Assembly (NCBI GenBank): GCA_020055645.1
Contig: JAECZT010000012.1
Location: 186,001 to 250,000 of the forward strand
Direction: 5' to 3'
DNA: 64,000 nucleotides
Source of the DNA: Tomocerus qinae
Lineage: Eukaryota > Arthropoda > Collembola > Entomobryomorpha > Tomoceridae
The translations under genes were made by a program, and so were the position numbers. Below the pieces are notes generated by a model. It was given only the letters and a program-made list of their open reading frames with translations, searched no databases and was not told the DNA's origin. Below are positions 10,501 to 25,500 of the stretch, in pieces. How positions within the stretch are numbered: position 1 is the stretch's first letter; the number at the start of each line of letters is the position of its first letter.

Positions 10501-13500
10501 CCGCTAGTGGTTGTACCGTGTCGCCACTGTTGCCGCTGTCTCCGCTATTATGTTGTTGCCGCTAACCCCCCAAACCTCCCAGCGGCAACAGTGGCGACAG
10601 CGGGGACAGTGGCAACAAAGTACCGCTGCCTAAATTCAGCCTTAAGTTTTCCACGGGAAATGGAAGTAAAGCCTAGTACACAGATCGAAATTTCGCTACC
10701 ATCAATTCCGAGTCGAAATTTTAACTGCGTCATGGTGACAAAAAATTTTCGCCGACTCGAAATATCAAACCGGATATCAGTTTTCCATCACCTAGTACAC
10801 AGATCATGGCAGCTAATTAGAAAGAACAGATTTTGGGTTTAGATATTCACAGCTTTCAAGCACCTTATTAGTACCACAATGCTTGTCTAGAGCCTTGCAC
10901 GACTAAACCGTAGTGCGGCTCCCAGCCAGACCTAGGGATAGTTTCTAGACAACCACAATGCCGGGGTAGACACGTGTAAAAGTATCTGAACTATGACGTC
11001 ATAATCTAGGCACTTTTACATGTGTCGACTCCGATAATCATTTACCAAAATGAAGTGCATTTTTATCACACTTCTTGGGATAGATTACCATACTTCACAA
11101 TCGACGGCAATATGTATGTCAAGATGCCTCGAATTTGTCACTCTATAGTAACGTATTTGTTTAATCAACCCCATTACCAGGTGCAGATATAGAAGGGGTT
11201 TCCCGGATTTTTGCACCCAATCCGTATTTACTTTCTACCACAGAGAGGTAGGCACCCAAACCAAATAACCATGGTTACTTTCGGTTTGAGTGCTTACTCC
11301 TCTGTGGCAGTAAAGATAGAATTCGAATTGGGTGCAAACTCGGGGAATATCCCCCTATGTCTTCACCTTGTAATGGAGGCATCTTGATGTATGTGATACA
11401 TTTGAAAAGTTTGAACTCGAAAAGAATGAACCACCCACCCATCAAGTATTTGGTTACCGTAACCATGTAACAATACTATTCTATGATATTTCACGGCGAA
11501 AATATGGTTCTCTTTTCACGCTACCGAGGTGACGAAATTCATGATTTTCACTTTGGCGAAATGAATATTTTGATTTCACAGGCGAAAATTGACGAAGTGT
11601 GTACCGACAAAATGAATTGACGGCGAAATTTTAATTTTTCCCCCCTCTGAGAAAATTTGCCTTAGAAACTGCATTTCGCTCACTATCTGTGTACCACGCT
11701 TTATGGAACAAAAGGTCCATGCTAAAAGCGCATATACGGGATATCCATTTGTGTATATGTAGAAATTGTTACTATCCATATACGGGATATCCTTTTGCAT
11801 GTACAAGTTGTCACTACCCTCATATACGAAATGGTTTATACAAGTTATCCGGGATACCGTAGACTATGAGTATGAATAACGTAGACAATGAATAACCATC
11901 CCTTTACTGTTCCAATTCCAGGGACATATTTCGAAGTCCAACCAAATTGAAGCTCAATAATGTTCATGAATGTGCATTTAAAAACTGAGCTGGAAACAAC
12001 ACTTCATCCGTAATTAAAATGAACTTAGGTTTGATTTATTTAACGTAGCGGTTAGTTACCTCTGCACATCTCTGCACAGTAAATACAGATAGAAATTATT
12101 TGATATAGTAAAATAAAAAATATTACTAAGTAGTTTCTTATGTCTGCTTTAGGAATGTAAACAAACTATAGTCAAAAAAATTATTTTTTCTGTATTCAGG
12201 GGATATGTGAAAAACGCCGCAAAATCGGTTGGATTGCATTTAAGGGGGCCACTTTTTAAAAGTCCGGCAGGTACCCCGTATCTCAGAATATTTAGACGTG
12301 ACCTCTCAATGTTTCAATGGATCTTTGCCGGACATGAACTGGAGGGTCCGTTCCCACCCTTAACTCACCCCGGGGGGTCTGGGGCAAAGTGAGACTCCAC
12401 CGGATTTTGATAGATATCGAATCCCTGAACAAAGTCCCGCCCACCCCGTCCGACTCCCCCTTAGGGGGGTACGAATTGACTACTAGAAATGACTCAAGGT
12501 ACCGTCCTACCTCACCCCCCACCCAAGGGTCTGGGGCAAAATGAGATTCCACTGATTTCGACAGATATTGACCCATGGGACAAAGTCCCGACCACCCCCA
12601 CCCAAAGGGGTTCTGGGGGAAATTGAGATTTGACCAGATTTGGATAGATATCGACACTCTGACCAAGATCCCGCCCAACCCCACCCCCTCTAACCTAACC
12701 TAAACAAAATAAACATAACCTAACCTAACCTAAATAAACATAACCTAACCTAAATAAAATAAACCTAACCTAAATAAAATAAACCTAACCTAAATAAAAT
12801 AAACCTAACCTAAATAAAATAAACTTAACCTAAATAAAATAAACCTAACCTAAATAAAATAAACCTAACCTAAATAAAATAAACAAATACAGATTTTTGA
12901 CAGTTTTTATGAAAATTATAAGGTTAGGTTGGGTAGGGTTGGGAGAGATATTGCTCAGGGAGTGGATATCTATCAAAATCCGGTGGAATCTCACTTTGCC
13001 ACAGTCCCCCCCCCTCCGGTGGGGGGTGAGGTAGGAAGGTACCTTGAGTCATTTCTAGTAGTCAATTCATGTCAGTTATGCTTAGATTACCTTATTTTTC
13101 AAAGTACCCCCCTAAGGGGGGTCGGAGGGGGTGGGCGGGACTTTGTTCAGGGACTCGATATCTATCAAAATCCGGTGGAATCTCACTTTGCCCCAGACCC
13201 CCCGGGGGGATGTTGAGGGTTTGAACGGACCCTCCAGTTCATGTCCGGCAAAGATCCATTGAAACATTGGGGGTTCACGTCTAAATATTCTGAGATACGG
13301 GGTACCTGCCGGACTTTAAAAAAGTGGCCCCCTTTAATGCAATCCAACCCGCCACCGAATATGAAACAGCTCCAAAACTGCTAAAACGATTTGGATGAAA
13401 CTTGGACCAGCTGTCGACCATTATTATAGTATGCACGTTATAGTTTTCTGAATAGACCTCGAAATCAAAAAGATAGAAAGATAAGAAGACAAGGTAAGGT

Positions 13501-16500
13501 ACGCATATACCTCGGTTAGCCCAGTCGAGCAAGCAGCAAGCGAGCCCAGGCTGCTTTGATTGTCTTCTTATCTTCCATTTTTTTTGTTTTTGAGGTCTAT
13601 TCAGAAAACTAACAAGCATACTATAATACCATATCTCTGGGTGTTTTTTGAAATTGCGAAAAATTCGCATTTAAATTTAAAAACGAAATAAATTTTGAAA
13701 TAGGCGGTTTTTTATACCAGGAGTTTTTTTATTGAAATTCTAACGGATTAAAATAAAAAATGTTTATAAATTATGGTTAATGGGCAGAAACGGATTTTCA
13801 AAATTGGTGACTTCTAGAGATGTCAGAGGTCTAAAACACTTTAATGTCGAAAAAATATTTAGCAGGCTGCTCCATTATCCCCTCTATAAAAACTTGAATT
13901 GAATATGTTAATAGTTATCGTGTTAACAGACGGACAGACAGATCAGGCACAGGCATTCCCAAAATGCGGTGTTGCACACCACTTAATAAAAATAGAATAC
14001 AGGGAGTTTTGATTAGGCTGAATTTAGGCAGCGGTACCTCGTTGCCGGTACACATTGTTGCTAAATAATTTTTTTTACCGGCGACACCAGCAACAACAGC
14101 GACACCGGCAACACATTCCACATACCCATCTGATTGCCTTTGTCACTTATGTAGTATAATATAAATAAATAAGCCCTTTTTTTAATTCATGATCCTTTCC
14201 CAGCTCCTATGTACTACATGAATAATTTGAAATTATTTTTTGGTGGGAACAGCGTCTCGGATGTAGTCTAGCCGAGATGGTACATCCAAGACGCTGTTCC
14301 CACCAAAAATAATTTCAAATTATTCATGTAGTACATAGGAGTTGGGATAGGATCGGGAATAAAACCTACGGCAAGCCGTAACAGAAGCTCGCCTGAGTGA
14401 AGGGGACCGTGTACACAGTTTTAATAGAATAATAGAAATAGGTTTATTTTCATATTTATTGGTTAATATTGAGTATCGAAATTAAAAGGTATGAATGTTG
14501 ACCATCAAAGTCAATAGAGAATCAAAACAGATTAACGTTGACTATGAAAATCAACAGAAAATAAAAATAGATTAATTTTGACCATCAAAAGCAATAGAAA
14601 ATCAATATAGATTAATGTTGACTTTCAATTTTACATTTGTATATTCAATTTTGATACTCAATATTAATCAATTTTGAATTTCTGTGTATAGATAGTTGTT
14701 GACTATTAAAATATCAACAGAAACTCAAAATAGATTAAGGTTGACAATTGACAATGAAATTCAACAGAAGATCAAAAAAGTTTAATGTTGACTATCAAAA
14801 TCAACAGAAGATCAAAATAGATTAATGTTGACTATCAAAATCAAAAGAAAATTAAATTAGATTAATATTGACTATTAGAATTTTAGATCAATATCGAAAT
14901 AAGCAAAAAATCAAAATTGATTAATATGGAGTTATAAACATCAAAGGAAAATCAAAATCTTAAATTTGGTCGAAGCGGCATTTAATATTTTGTACTATCA
15001 TGCTAACAATCCATAGGAAGCACATTTGAACTTTTAATGTCCATTTAATGCCAAATTTTCGCTTTGACTATCAAAATGAAGACAAAGTGAGCGCGCGGTA
15101 TCTCAGCAACCAATGGACCGATTTACCCCATATTCAATAGGGATCGTCAGTGGTCCATAGGCATTATGTTTGCCAATTTTGGTCAATATCCGTCATTGCT
15201 TTCGAAAGTTATCGTGGGGACGGACGGACGGACGTGCGGTTCTATAAGCTGCCTTATTCAGACGAGCTAAAACGAAACCCGCCTAAGCCACTTGTTACCG
15301 AATTTCAATAATAAAATTTATCTAACAATACTCGTAGACTAAGAAACGATAGTGTATTATTTAAAAACACAATATGTAAATTCAAAAGATATCAAAATTC
15401 CTTTGTCCCGAAAATAATTGAGGGGCAGTATAAAAGAACCTGGTATCTCAAATTGACCTCAAATAACAACTAAAATTTTAAATTATTTCCGATTTAAAAC
15501 ACGTTGGTTACCAATAACTACCACTTTGGTTTCAAAATTTTAGTATGGAGATACCGGGTTCTTTTATACGGCCCCTCAATTAGTCTTCTAAATAAGGAAT
15601 TTGACAAGCCATACCATGGCAGACTACTATATCTTAACCACCTGTATTTCAAAAATTCTCTTCCTAATACTGTAACTTAATTTCGAATATTAGTAGTTCG
15701 GCACTCAGTCCACAAGGTTATATCTGTCGTTATATGTATACCTTGGTTTTCATTGAATAAAAACTTACATTAAATTACATTACAGTATTGTACGATTTAA
15801 GTAGAATGTAATTCAGATGCATAAATGTTTTATATTAATTCCAATTGACCTTATCACGGTTTCTACTTTAGTGGGCCAGAGATAGAGATTTAACATTGAC
15901 AGAGAGTCAAAAATTATTCCAAAACTTCGCCTTACTAAGACCGAATCAACTTTTTGGGTTGAAGTAAGAGAGTGGTTGTGATAAGTACTTGTGCAACCAC
16001 TGTCTTACTTCAACCAACTTTTGTTTTTAAATTGAAATGTGGGCATTGGAAACTTACTCCCGTCGCCCACCATGATCAGTTGGCTAAGGATCTACGGCAC
16101 TCTGAACCACCATTATACATACTGCCATTAATTGACAATGGTCATTTTTGAGGTCAAGTTAGCCTTAATTGACAACATAGCGATCAATTAGAAAATTGAA
16201 TGTTTTTGATTGTCATTTAAGTCCCATAAGAGAGTTTGAGCTTTTATATGGGACTTTTTTTTCGCAATGACCTTATTATTCCTGAGTACGATTCCTGTCT
16301 CCGTGGTCTGCTATACTGGGACCAAGATTCTATTGGAGTTAATTAATTACAAGACCCATAATACGAAAATGAGTGAGGGGATCAAAGCCTCGGCTTTCTG
16401 CTTTAGGTCTTGTCCAACACATTACACAACACACTACACAGTTTAGATGGGGGAACTGTGGCGGTGTCCCACAGAACCGTCAGTCACCTTAACTAACAGC

Positions 16501-19500
16501 CTAAAATAACCAATCAAATGCATAAACTCTATTGTTTATGTGATTAGCACTTCTAACACTTCTGTGGGTCGCCTCTGATAGGCAATTAACCTACTGCAAG
16601 GCTCGTTTCCTGCTTCTAGTCTATATACTAGGTACCGTAATAATCGATATAGTTCCCCTACCGGGGAACTATATCGATTTTTCCCCGTAAATGTCAGCCT
16701 TTGAAACTATAATTCCCCGTTTCGAAATAATTCCCCGTTTCGAAATAAGTCCATAAATGCACAAATAATTTATATTAACGTAATTTCCAGACATCATCAA
16801 GCATCATTATTGCTAATTTTTCGTATTTTACATCGTTTGGTAAAGATTTACATTACTTCTGACAAATACACCGTTTATAAACAACCCCAGGTACGATTTG
16901 TTGATTTTTAAGTTTAAATCGTTTAGTGATGATAGCGTAATTTATGGAAAACACATTTATGAACGACCCCTAGCATAATTTTTAAAATCTTAGTAGTTTT
17001 TTATAATTTGTAAGCGATTCGTTTCAACCCATTACAATGATTTAGTAAGAGCCCATAATAGTAGTAAGGCTAGTATAAGGAATAGCGTTACTACTATTCT
17101 GGACTCTTACTAGATCGTTTTATTGGATTGAAACGATTCGCTCACATTTTTATGTATTCATAGTTCATTGGTACACAATCATAAAGAGAAAACGTCATTT
17201 TTGAAACCTACATTATTTATGGACGGTCCCTAATATTTTTTGTTAACATTTAATTTGGTATATCATTTAGTACGGAATTAATAAATACAATACACGAAAT
17301 TTTATAATTTATATCATTACATCATTGGCGGAGACTGCCCTTGGTGTTATTATAGGAGGCGTTGAGTGTATTAGCCTGTCGTACTTTGTTGCCCTTTGAC
17401 ACGTCCTCATGTCAAAAGAACGACACAAATGCTGAAATTGTAAGTGTGCGGACATTATCTTCCATTTTGGACTGTTTCTGTCTGCCCGTTCAGTTCGTGC
17501 CAGTTTCTACCACTGGCCACTATCACCTATAATGTCAGCCTTCCTCGACTCGGAAAATTTCTTTTGTCTACGAGTTTGAATGGGAACTGTACAGTGTGAA
17601 CGAAAACTCTCATATTTGTAGAGGGGGTAGTGGATGTTGTTTCGCACACTGGACATTAATCGAAAATGCATGCAGGCCATTCTCTTTGTGAGAGGGTTAT
17701 AGCTTGTGTGACAAGTTAAGTATGAAATTGAAAAACTGTGATCCAAATCAACAGGCTATAATACTTGAAACAGAAGCACAAATTGAGAAGCACCACGAAA
17801 TGTCCCACTGTGGTTATACAGAGCTAAAACAAGATATATTGAAATCAAAACAAGAGAGTACCTATATAGTTATTTGCATTGATTTGCAAAAAATAATGTT
17901 ATCTCCACGCTTGACTCACGGTGAAATGTATTATTACCGCAAATACTCTAAGTATAACTTTGGAATTAGTTCACCGGGAGTCAGAAATTCAACTATGATG
18001 TTTTGGAATGAGACTGATGGCAAAAGAGGTCAAAATGACATAGGATCGTGCATCTATAAATATATCATTCGAAACTTTCAGATTCTTCAGCCAGGAACTG
18101 AAAGAACTCCTGTTGTGTGGAGTGACAGATGCTTTGGACAAAATTGCAACTTTTCAAACGTATGCCTTTTAAAACTACTAATGCATAAACGCTACTTTAC
18201 CGAAGTACAAAAGAAAAGCTTAGTTAGTGGTCATAGCTTTCTGCCGTGTGATCGCGACTTTGCTACCATAGAAAGAGCAGAGCGGAAGGCGATTATTCTA
18301 GTTAAAGTTTTTATACTCTTACGAACTTTTTGCTTCACGTTGTGAGCCGTTGTAAGAGTTAAAGGACTGTGGCCCAAAACTTTGGCTCCGGGAGACAAAA
18401 TCTCCCTCCAACTCTTTCTCGACTTTCACGTTATGTGGCGTTATGCGTTGCAAACAATAAAAAACAGCCGCCTCTAGCAAAACCATTTGAGGCGGCTAAC
18501 GAACATACGAACATTCGGCAGACTGTTCGTACGGTTTCATTTTCGATAAAGACTCTCCTTGACGTTGCTACGTTACTAGATCATATTTATGTTTCGGATA
18601 AGAGTTTATATAATGTATCAGGACATTTTTCTCTGGGTGGATCTGATCACCATTTGACATTTGTGGCAAGAAAAGCACTGAAATGTAAATTGACAGCTAA
18701 AATAGTTAAAGCTAGAAATTTCAGATTACTAGATTCGGGAAAAATGGAAATTGTATTTAAAGAGGTAGACTTATCCTTCCTAAACAGTCACGATACAGAC
18801 AATAGTCTGATTAAATTTGAATTAGACATTTTACAAATTTTAGATAAGTTTGCCCCTATTAAAACTAAGAGGTGCAAAAATAGAATGGCAAAATGGTATG
18901 ACCACAAAATAGCAAACCTTGCAAAGGAAAGAGATAGATTAAATAAAATGGCCATAAAAAGCAAAGATAGTATTTCTAAAAGAGATAATTGGAAGAAATA
19001 TCGAATTGCTAAAAATCATATAACGTATAATTGTAATATGGCAAAAAGGATATACTATAATAGTAAGTTCGAAGGTAATGTTGGGTCGCAAAATTTGTGG
19101 AAAACGGTGGATAGTATTACTAACTTTAGACTAAAAACCTGTAATAAAATTAATAAGTTGGTATTAGATGATGGTAGTGTAATAGAGGATGATGTTTTAA
19201 TTTGACACATTTGCAAAAGAGTTTAATATACCACGTGCGATTACAGAAATAGATGAAACTGAGGTTCAATCTGAGATTGATAAGTACTGTAATAATTATA
19301 CAAATTTTGCTAATTGTATAAGAAATGGAGTGAAAAATGACGCTGAGATTACTAATACACTAGATGTTAATGTTAATTGTGACAAGACTGTGTACAAGGA
19401 TATCTCTGTCAGTGTTGACCAAGTATGTAAAGCGGTAATGGATATAAAGCAAGCTCCAACTTTAGAATGTCATATTCCAATGTTGGTTATAAAAAGCTGA

Positions 19501-22500
19501 TTGACTTTTTTAGAATACCACTAGCGATATACTTTACGATTATATTTCTAACTGCCAATGTTCTAATGCATTTTAAATCCTCCTGTATTACACCGTTGTA
19601 CAAAAAAAGGGGTCCCTACTTGGAGCTCGCAGTTATCGTGCAATAGCGTGTCTTACTTTTCTAGCTAAAGTATTTGAAAATATTATGTGTTCAGATTTGT
19701 CAAATCAAGTTGAAGGTAATCTTGATAAATGTCAATTTGGGTTTCGTAAGAATAGGGGGTGTTAAAATGCGCTGTACTTTGTCGCACAGGATATTTTTAA
19801 TGATATGGATAAAACTAATGGTAGGATAGTTGCTGTATTTATAGATTTTAAAACTGCATTCAATTTGGTGCAGCATGATTTACTTGTTCTAAAACTAATT
19901 AGAAATTTTAATGTGGAACCATATATGTTACGTTTGTTAAAACATTATCTGACTAACAGAACAGATAAAATAAAAAATGGAGTTTACATATCAAAATACT
20001 ATGAAATAGAATCTGGCACTGGAGCTGGAACAGCATTAGGACCATTATTGTTTTCAATGTTTATAAATGATATTGGTAGCATATTTGATGTAAAATATGC
20101 ACTTTATGCAGATGACCTAATTTTATGGTGTCACAATTCGGATGTCAATCAGGCAATTAGTAAAATTAATGAGAATCTAGAAAAACTGCATATTTGGTGT
20201 GTATAAAATTATATGGTAGTTAATGTAGAGAAAACTAAATTTATGATCTTTCACAAGTCGCATGACACTACTGTAAATAAATCTGTATTTAATGATGTTC
20301 TACTTAACAATGAGAAAATAGAGAGAGTGTATTCTTTCAAGTATTTAGGTGTAATTCTTGATTGTAATCTTACCGTTAAGGAACATGGGGAGTCAGTAGA
20401 CAAAAAGACTAAGGTGGCAATAGCTAGAATTTATAGTTTAAAAAGACTACTCTCCACCAAAGGGTTTGTGTCCTTATTAAATGCCTATGTATTTTCTATT
20501 TCGAATTATGCTATTAATATTTGGGCAGTGTTGGCTAAAGAAAAACTGGCTACTATTGATAATCGTATTAATAGATGTATCATTAATTTCTATTACCCTA
20601 AATTGTGTAAGTTAAGTCGCAATAAGGACAAAAAAAGATTATTGTTAGTAATCAGAAGAAAATCAAAAGTGATTATCCTAAATTAAATGTGAATAAGTTT
20701 AAAACTTGTTGTAAGGTGTTTACTATTTTGGAAAGAAAAATAATTTATTTAGTTAAGTTGGTCTGGAAATCGTTGAAATTACAGTATATAGGCACTGAAA
20801 ACTGGTTTCAAATAGTAAATGATAATGTCTCAAGATCTTTTCCTAAATTAAAAGTTAAATCATGTAATTCGAATGCCTACAAAAGATCTGTGCAGCATGA
20901 GGCAATATTGACTTGGAACAAACTCCCAAGGAAATGGGCCTATAAAGAACTATCATTAGGTAAACTGATGGATCTTGTCAAAAATGAAATCATATTGCAA
21001 AAGGAAATGAATATGGTATATTACTAGAACTACTGATTGTTTTATCTCAAATTGTATTAGGATAGTGACCATAGAGGAGGAGCAGCCGCAGTAATATGTT
21101 AACTGAGTTTTTAATTGTAAATTGATTTTGCAGTTGAATATGTCTTTTTTGTCACTCTAATAAAACTAATTTTGAACTTTGAACTTTATCCTTGTTTTTG
21201 CGGTTGGTTTCAACACCGCTTGGTCAGTCTCCTAACTACGATTATTCATAATCCAGAAGATTGGTTAGATATTATTCGAAACGCAAATCTCTAAAAACCA
21301 TTTGATGTCGTACAAATGGCCAATGAAGACTTTATGGATGTCTCCGCTCTATGTGAAATTATTCCAAGACCAGCAACATTCAAAATTAGTGCTTATCATA
21401 TCATAAAAATGTCTGTGGATGCCCCAGCAAGTATGCAAACTAAGATGACACATGGGGGTTTGTATTGTAGATCGTCCAGACTGGGATTCAAGTTTGTTAG
21501 AGGAAGGGGACCTAGCTAGAGTCTACGAAAGGGAGTTGCCATTGTCTGCGGAAAAAGTAAACGATTTGAAGAAGATGATGGATTACCTTCCGAACAGCAA
21601 AAAGCAATATTTTCTGCCTCTACTGCAACCATAATTCTCATTTATTGCAACTCATGCAAACTATTTCAGTTCTTTCACTTTCGTTATCTAATGATGATGT
21701 TATGGAAATTCGAGTCACAACAGTGTTGTTGGACGTTCACTAAATATAAAAGTTTGTTTATAGTTTTACATTTTGTTTATTGAAGGGTTATTTAATTTAA
21801 TCATTCGAGATTCCCCCTTGTTCCCGTCCGGATTTCATTTAGGGATGTTGTACACAAAACAATATTTTTCCATTCCTGGAATACTTCCCCATTTCTAAAA
21901 AAAACTTTCTGTCCCTGGAGTCTTTTTCAAGTTTTAAGAATAATTTCCATCCCTAGAATACTTTCCAATTTCGGAAATCCTTTTACTGTCTCTGCAACCT
22001 TACCAGTGCACTGTATATCATCTGTTCACAAAAGTATTAATAATATACTCTATTAACTAACTCTAACCCCATAAAGAAGGTTTGTCGTGTGTCGTGTGCG
22101 TGTGCCATGTGTAGCCGCATAAGAAATAAATACTTGGTCTGTGATAGGCAACCACGATCACGAGGTTTACAGCATTCTATGCATGCGCTCCCGAGAATGA
22201 AATAATATTATACTACTAATAGAATTTTACGCGATGTCTGTTTGTCGCGTACATGCGCAATGCGTGCTGCAGAACGAAGGGAGAGAAAACTTTTGTTTGA
22301 GTGTGTTTGTGGTAGGCATAACCTTCGTTCCTCTGCATGTAAAGAACACGCTCTTTCGCCAAAATAGTAAGCGCGCCCCTTACACTACGGGTAAAGGTAA
22401 AGACTTCGACTCTTGGTAATGTCATTATACTTTTTGCCTCATGCATATTAATTAATGCACATTAATTAATGCACATTAATTTTATTATTAGTTTATATGT

Positions 22501-25500
22501 GACCTTCTAGGGGATTTTATACCATTGGCGAAACATTATAAAAATGAGTTTAGGCCATACTCTTCCTATTCCCATTATTATCACGATTTGGGATTGTGAT
22601 GTCATTATCGATTTCAATCTACTAAAAATTGTTTGCAATGAGACATGACGTCATTTTGACGTCATGTCTCAGCTTTTGAGTCTAAAGTGGCCTTTAGCTT
22701 TATCAAAAAAAGCTTGAAAAATTCTCTACGTTTTAAAAAAAATTCTTTTTTCATTATTTGCCATCCAGATAGACGTTTATTATTATTGTTACCTTACGAT
22801 AACTTTTGTGTACAGGAGAGACTGCAGACTGTTACCACTGTACTCGGTGTGATAAGTTTTACAGCCAAATTCTAAATCGCGACACAGACTGCACTTCAAA
22901 TCTAACTTTATTAAGGGTTGATTCAAGTCAAGTCCAAGGAGGGATGGTATTCATGAAGCCCACTTGACGAAGTTTGACTTCAAAATTATTTTGTATTGAA
23001 AATTGAGTGGGATTTTCAAAAATTATCAAGCTCAAGTCAAGTACTAAGGTAAGTCTGGGAAGGATTCACTCCAGAATACTCAACACTATAACCTGTTCTA
23101 ACCCAACCATGTATAAATCTGTTGACACAAAGGTGTTTACAATTTAGGGGGGGTCCCTAGACTGGAAAACAAACTGCATATTCTCCTCCCTCACCTTAAC
23201 TTAAACGTTATAGCACAGATTGGAGTCAGTCCCCGCCTTCAACGTAGCCGATTGAGCATTGAGTGTCACCTGACTCCAATCAGTAATAATGTTTAAGTTA
23301 ATGGAGGAGAATTTGCAGTTTAGTTTTCCAGTCTGCTAGACTGGTCCCCTGGGAGGTACCTTATAACTTGACTTCAAGTAATTACTGCAGTGAATCCTGA
23401 ATACGACTTGGGACTTGAATAGCAAGTGAAGTCTGGATTGACGTCTGAGTAGCGATGAAGAATTCGACTGTTAAAACTGTTGAATTTGTTAACGGAGTTA
23501 CTACGTCGGTAATCCCTTTCATAGTAACTGTTATGTTATGTTACTTAAACTGTATAAAACTAAATATAACTGATTAAACTTGTCAATCTCCTTTTAAGTT
23601 TACCAATTTGATCTGTTTTTCACAGCCCTAAGGAAACATTCTAGAGACCATGTCGAAAATGATTTTCCCATGTGGCAGAAGTGCGTGACATAGCTCACAA
23701 ACCTTAAAATCACTTTTAACACACCTTTTACGGGCGACTGATCTGACTTCGACTTTTTCAGTTACTGTGGAAGGGATTACCGACGTAGTCGCTCTGTTAA
23801 TAAATACAACAATTTTATAACTTTACCACAGCGAGTATAGATCGCAGTCTTTCCTGTACGCAGAAGTTATCGTAAGTTATTGTTGGTCAAACTTTATTAT
23901 GCATTTTCAACAGTTTTTAATTGAATAATTGGTTACTTAAAGTTACAATCTTTATATCGGCCTATTTGTTGGTCAAATATACACCGTCTAATTGATGGCA
24001 AGGAACAAAAAAGCAATGCTTTGTTTACTTAAAGGTACCTTTTTATTAAAAAAGGTACCTATTTTAGCTTTTTTGCTTTTTTACCTATGCATAAAGACGT
24101 AGCCAGTCTAAAACTACTACGCAAACCAATCAAATATAAGACGTTTGTAGTGTGAAATAGTGTTTTAAATGAATATAACACTAATCTAGAAACATCGGAC
24201 TACAAAATGAGACATTTTATTTATTTTTTTGTAACTTTTAGAAACGTAAAAAAGCAAAAAAGGTAATCTTTGTTACAATTTTGAACTTACCTTTTTTACA
24301 AAGAAACAAAAAAAGGAAAAAAGCAATAAAGGTCCTTTTTGTTCCTTGATTGTTGGTCAAATGTACACCGCCTAATTAATGGTCAAATGTACACCGCCTA
24401 ATTGTTGGTCAAATGTACACCGCCTAATTGTTGGTCAAATGTACACCGCCTAATTGTTGGTCAAATGTACACCGCCTAATTGTTGGTCAAATGTACACCG
24501 CCTAATTGTTGGTCAAATGTACACCGCCTAATTGTTGGTCAAATGTACACCGCCTAATTGTTGGTCAAATGTACACCGCCTAATTGTTGGTCAAATGTAC
24601 ACCGCCTAATTGTTGGTCAAATGTACACCGCCTAATTGTTGGTCAAATGTACACCGCCTAATTGTTGGTCAAATGTACACCGCCTAATTGTTGGTCAAAT
24701 GTACACCGCCTAATTGTTGGTCAAATGTACACCGCCTAATTGATTGATTGATTGATTGATTTATTTATTTAAGTGACCATTCAGTAACAGTTACAACGTA
24801 TAAATACATAGCTTCCGTTTTCTTCTTCTTCAAGTCACTCTATCTAATATTAATTTAAAATTATGTAATACATATTTTAATAATTCCGTCAGGTGTGTTA
24901 TTATCTAGATTATAATAATATATTAAATATTAAGATTTATCTATCGGTAATTGGAGATTATAATTATACAATATATAATAATCGATTTTTATACCCTTTT
25001 TTTCAGTAAATGTTCTCGTATTTTTTTATCAAAGGTAACATAGCAGTCACTTTCTTGAACATTGTTGGTCAAATGTACACCGCCTAATTGTTGGTCAAAT
25101 GTACACCGCCTAATTGTTGGTCAAATGTACACCGCCTAATTGTTGGTCAAATGTACACCGCCTAATTGTTGGTCAAATGTACACCGCCTAATTGTTGGTC
25201 AAATGTACACCGCCTAATTGTTGGTCAAATGTACACCGCCTAATTGTTGGTCAAATGTACACCGCCTAATTGTTGGTCAAATGTACACCGCCTAATTGTT
25301 GGTCAAATTTACACGGCCTAATTGTTGGTCAAATGTACACCGCCTAATTGTTGGTCAAATGTACACCGCCTAATTGTTGGTCAAATTTACACGGCCTAAT
25401 AAGCCTTTTGCACAATTGCTTTCTGGTCACCAGTTGAAATGAAGCACAGTAGATGGAGGTAGAGAATTATACATACGTTTTTGATTTTAACCATGAACTG

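Larger units (their letters stand above)
17704..21634 (+). pseudogene. Transposase-like gene remnant (resembles arthropod DUF7869 proteins), split by an X element
   Basis: Two parts: 17704-18298 and 21248-21634. If the 2.94-kb X element and one TSD copy are disregarded, the frame continues across the site. Recognisable stretches are [39 protein letters not shown] and [17 protein letters not shown] before the break, then [12 protein letters not shown] and [15 protein letters not shown] text after it. The spaced acidic residues (IDLQ, WSDRC, CDRDF) are compatible with a DDE-type nuclease, but that is inference. The second part has an in-frame TAA just after NANL and a frame change near 21475-21525. 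The domain name is from memory of the family and is moderately sure. Confidence 0.6.
23964..25398. repeat. 26-bp satellite TTGGTCAAATGTACACCGCC+TAATTG, in blocks
   Basis: One degenerate unit at 23964-23998, about 15 nearly identical units at 24349-24744, and about 13 at 25056-25398 (last ones with TTTACACGGCC variants). Two transposons interrupt it (23999-24348 and 24745-25062). Units are so similar that expansion is probably recent. Confidence 0.93.

Noticed and set aside
12690..12890. True telomere or chromosome end
   Set aside because: The unit is 21 bp with intervening AAATAAAATAA, it is only about 200 bp long, and it lies in the loop of a foldback flanked by normal sequence.
22638..22672. 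Paired TGACGTCA sites as a CRE-type promoter element
   Set aside because: They are the two arms of a small palindrome inside an intron with no nearby transcription start; similar TGACGTCA occurs in another MITE loop (about 46865).
24349..25398. Regular 26-bp repeats resembling a CRISPR array
   Set aside because: There are no unique spacers; units are directly contiguous. This is a tandem satellite in a eukaryotic intron.
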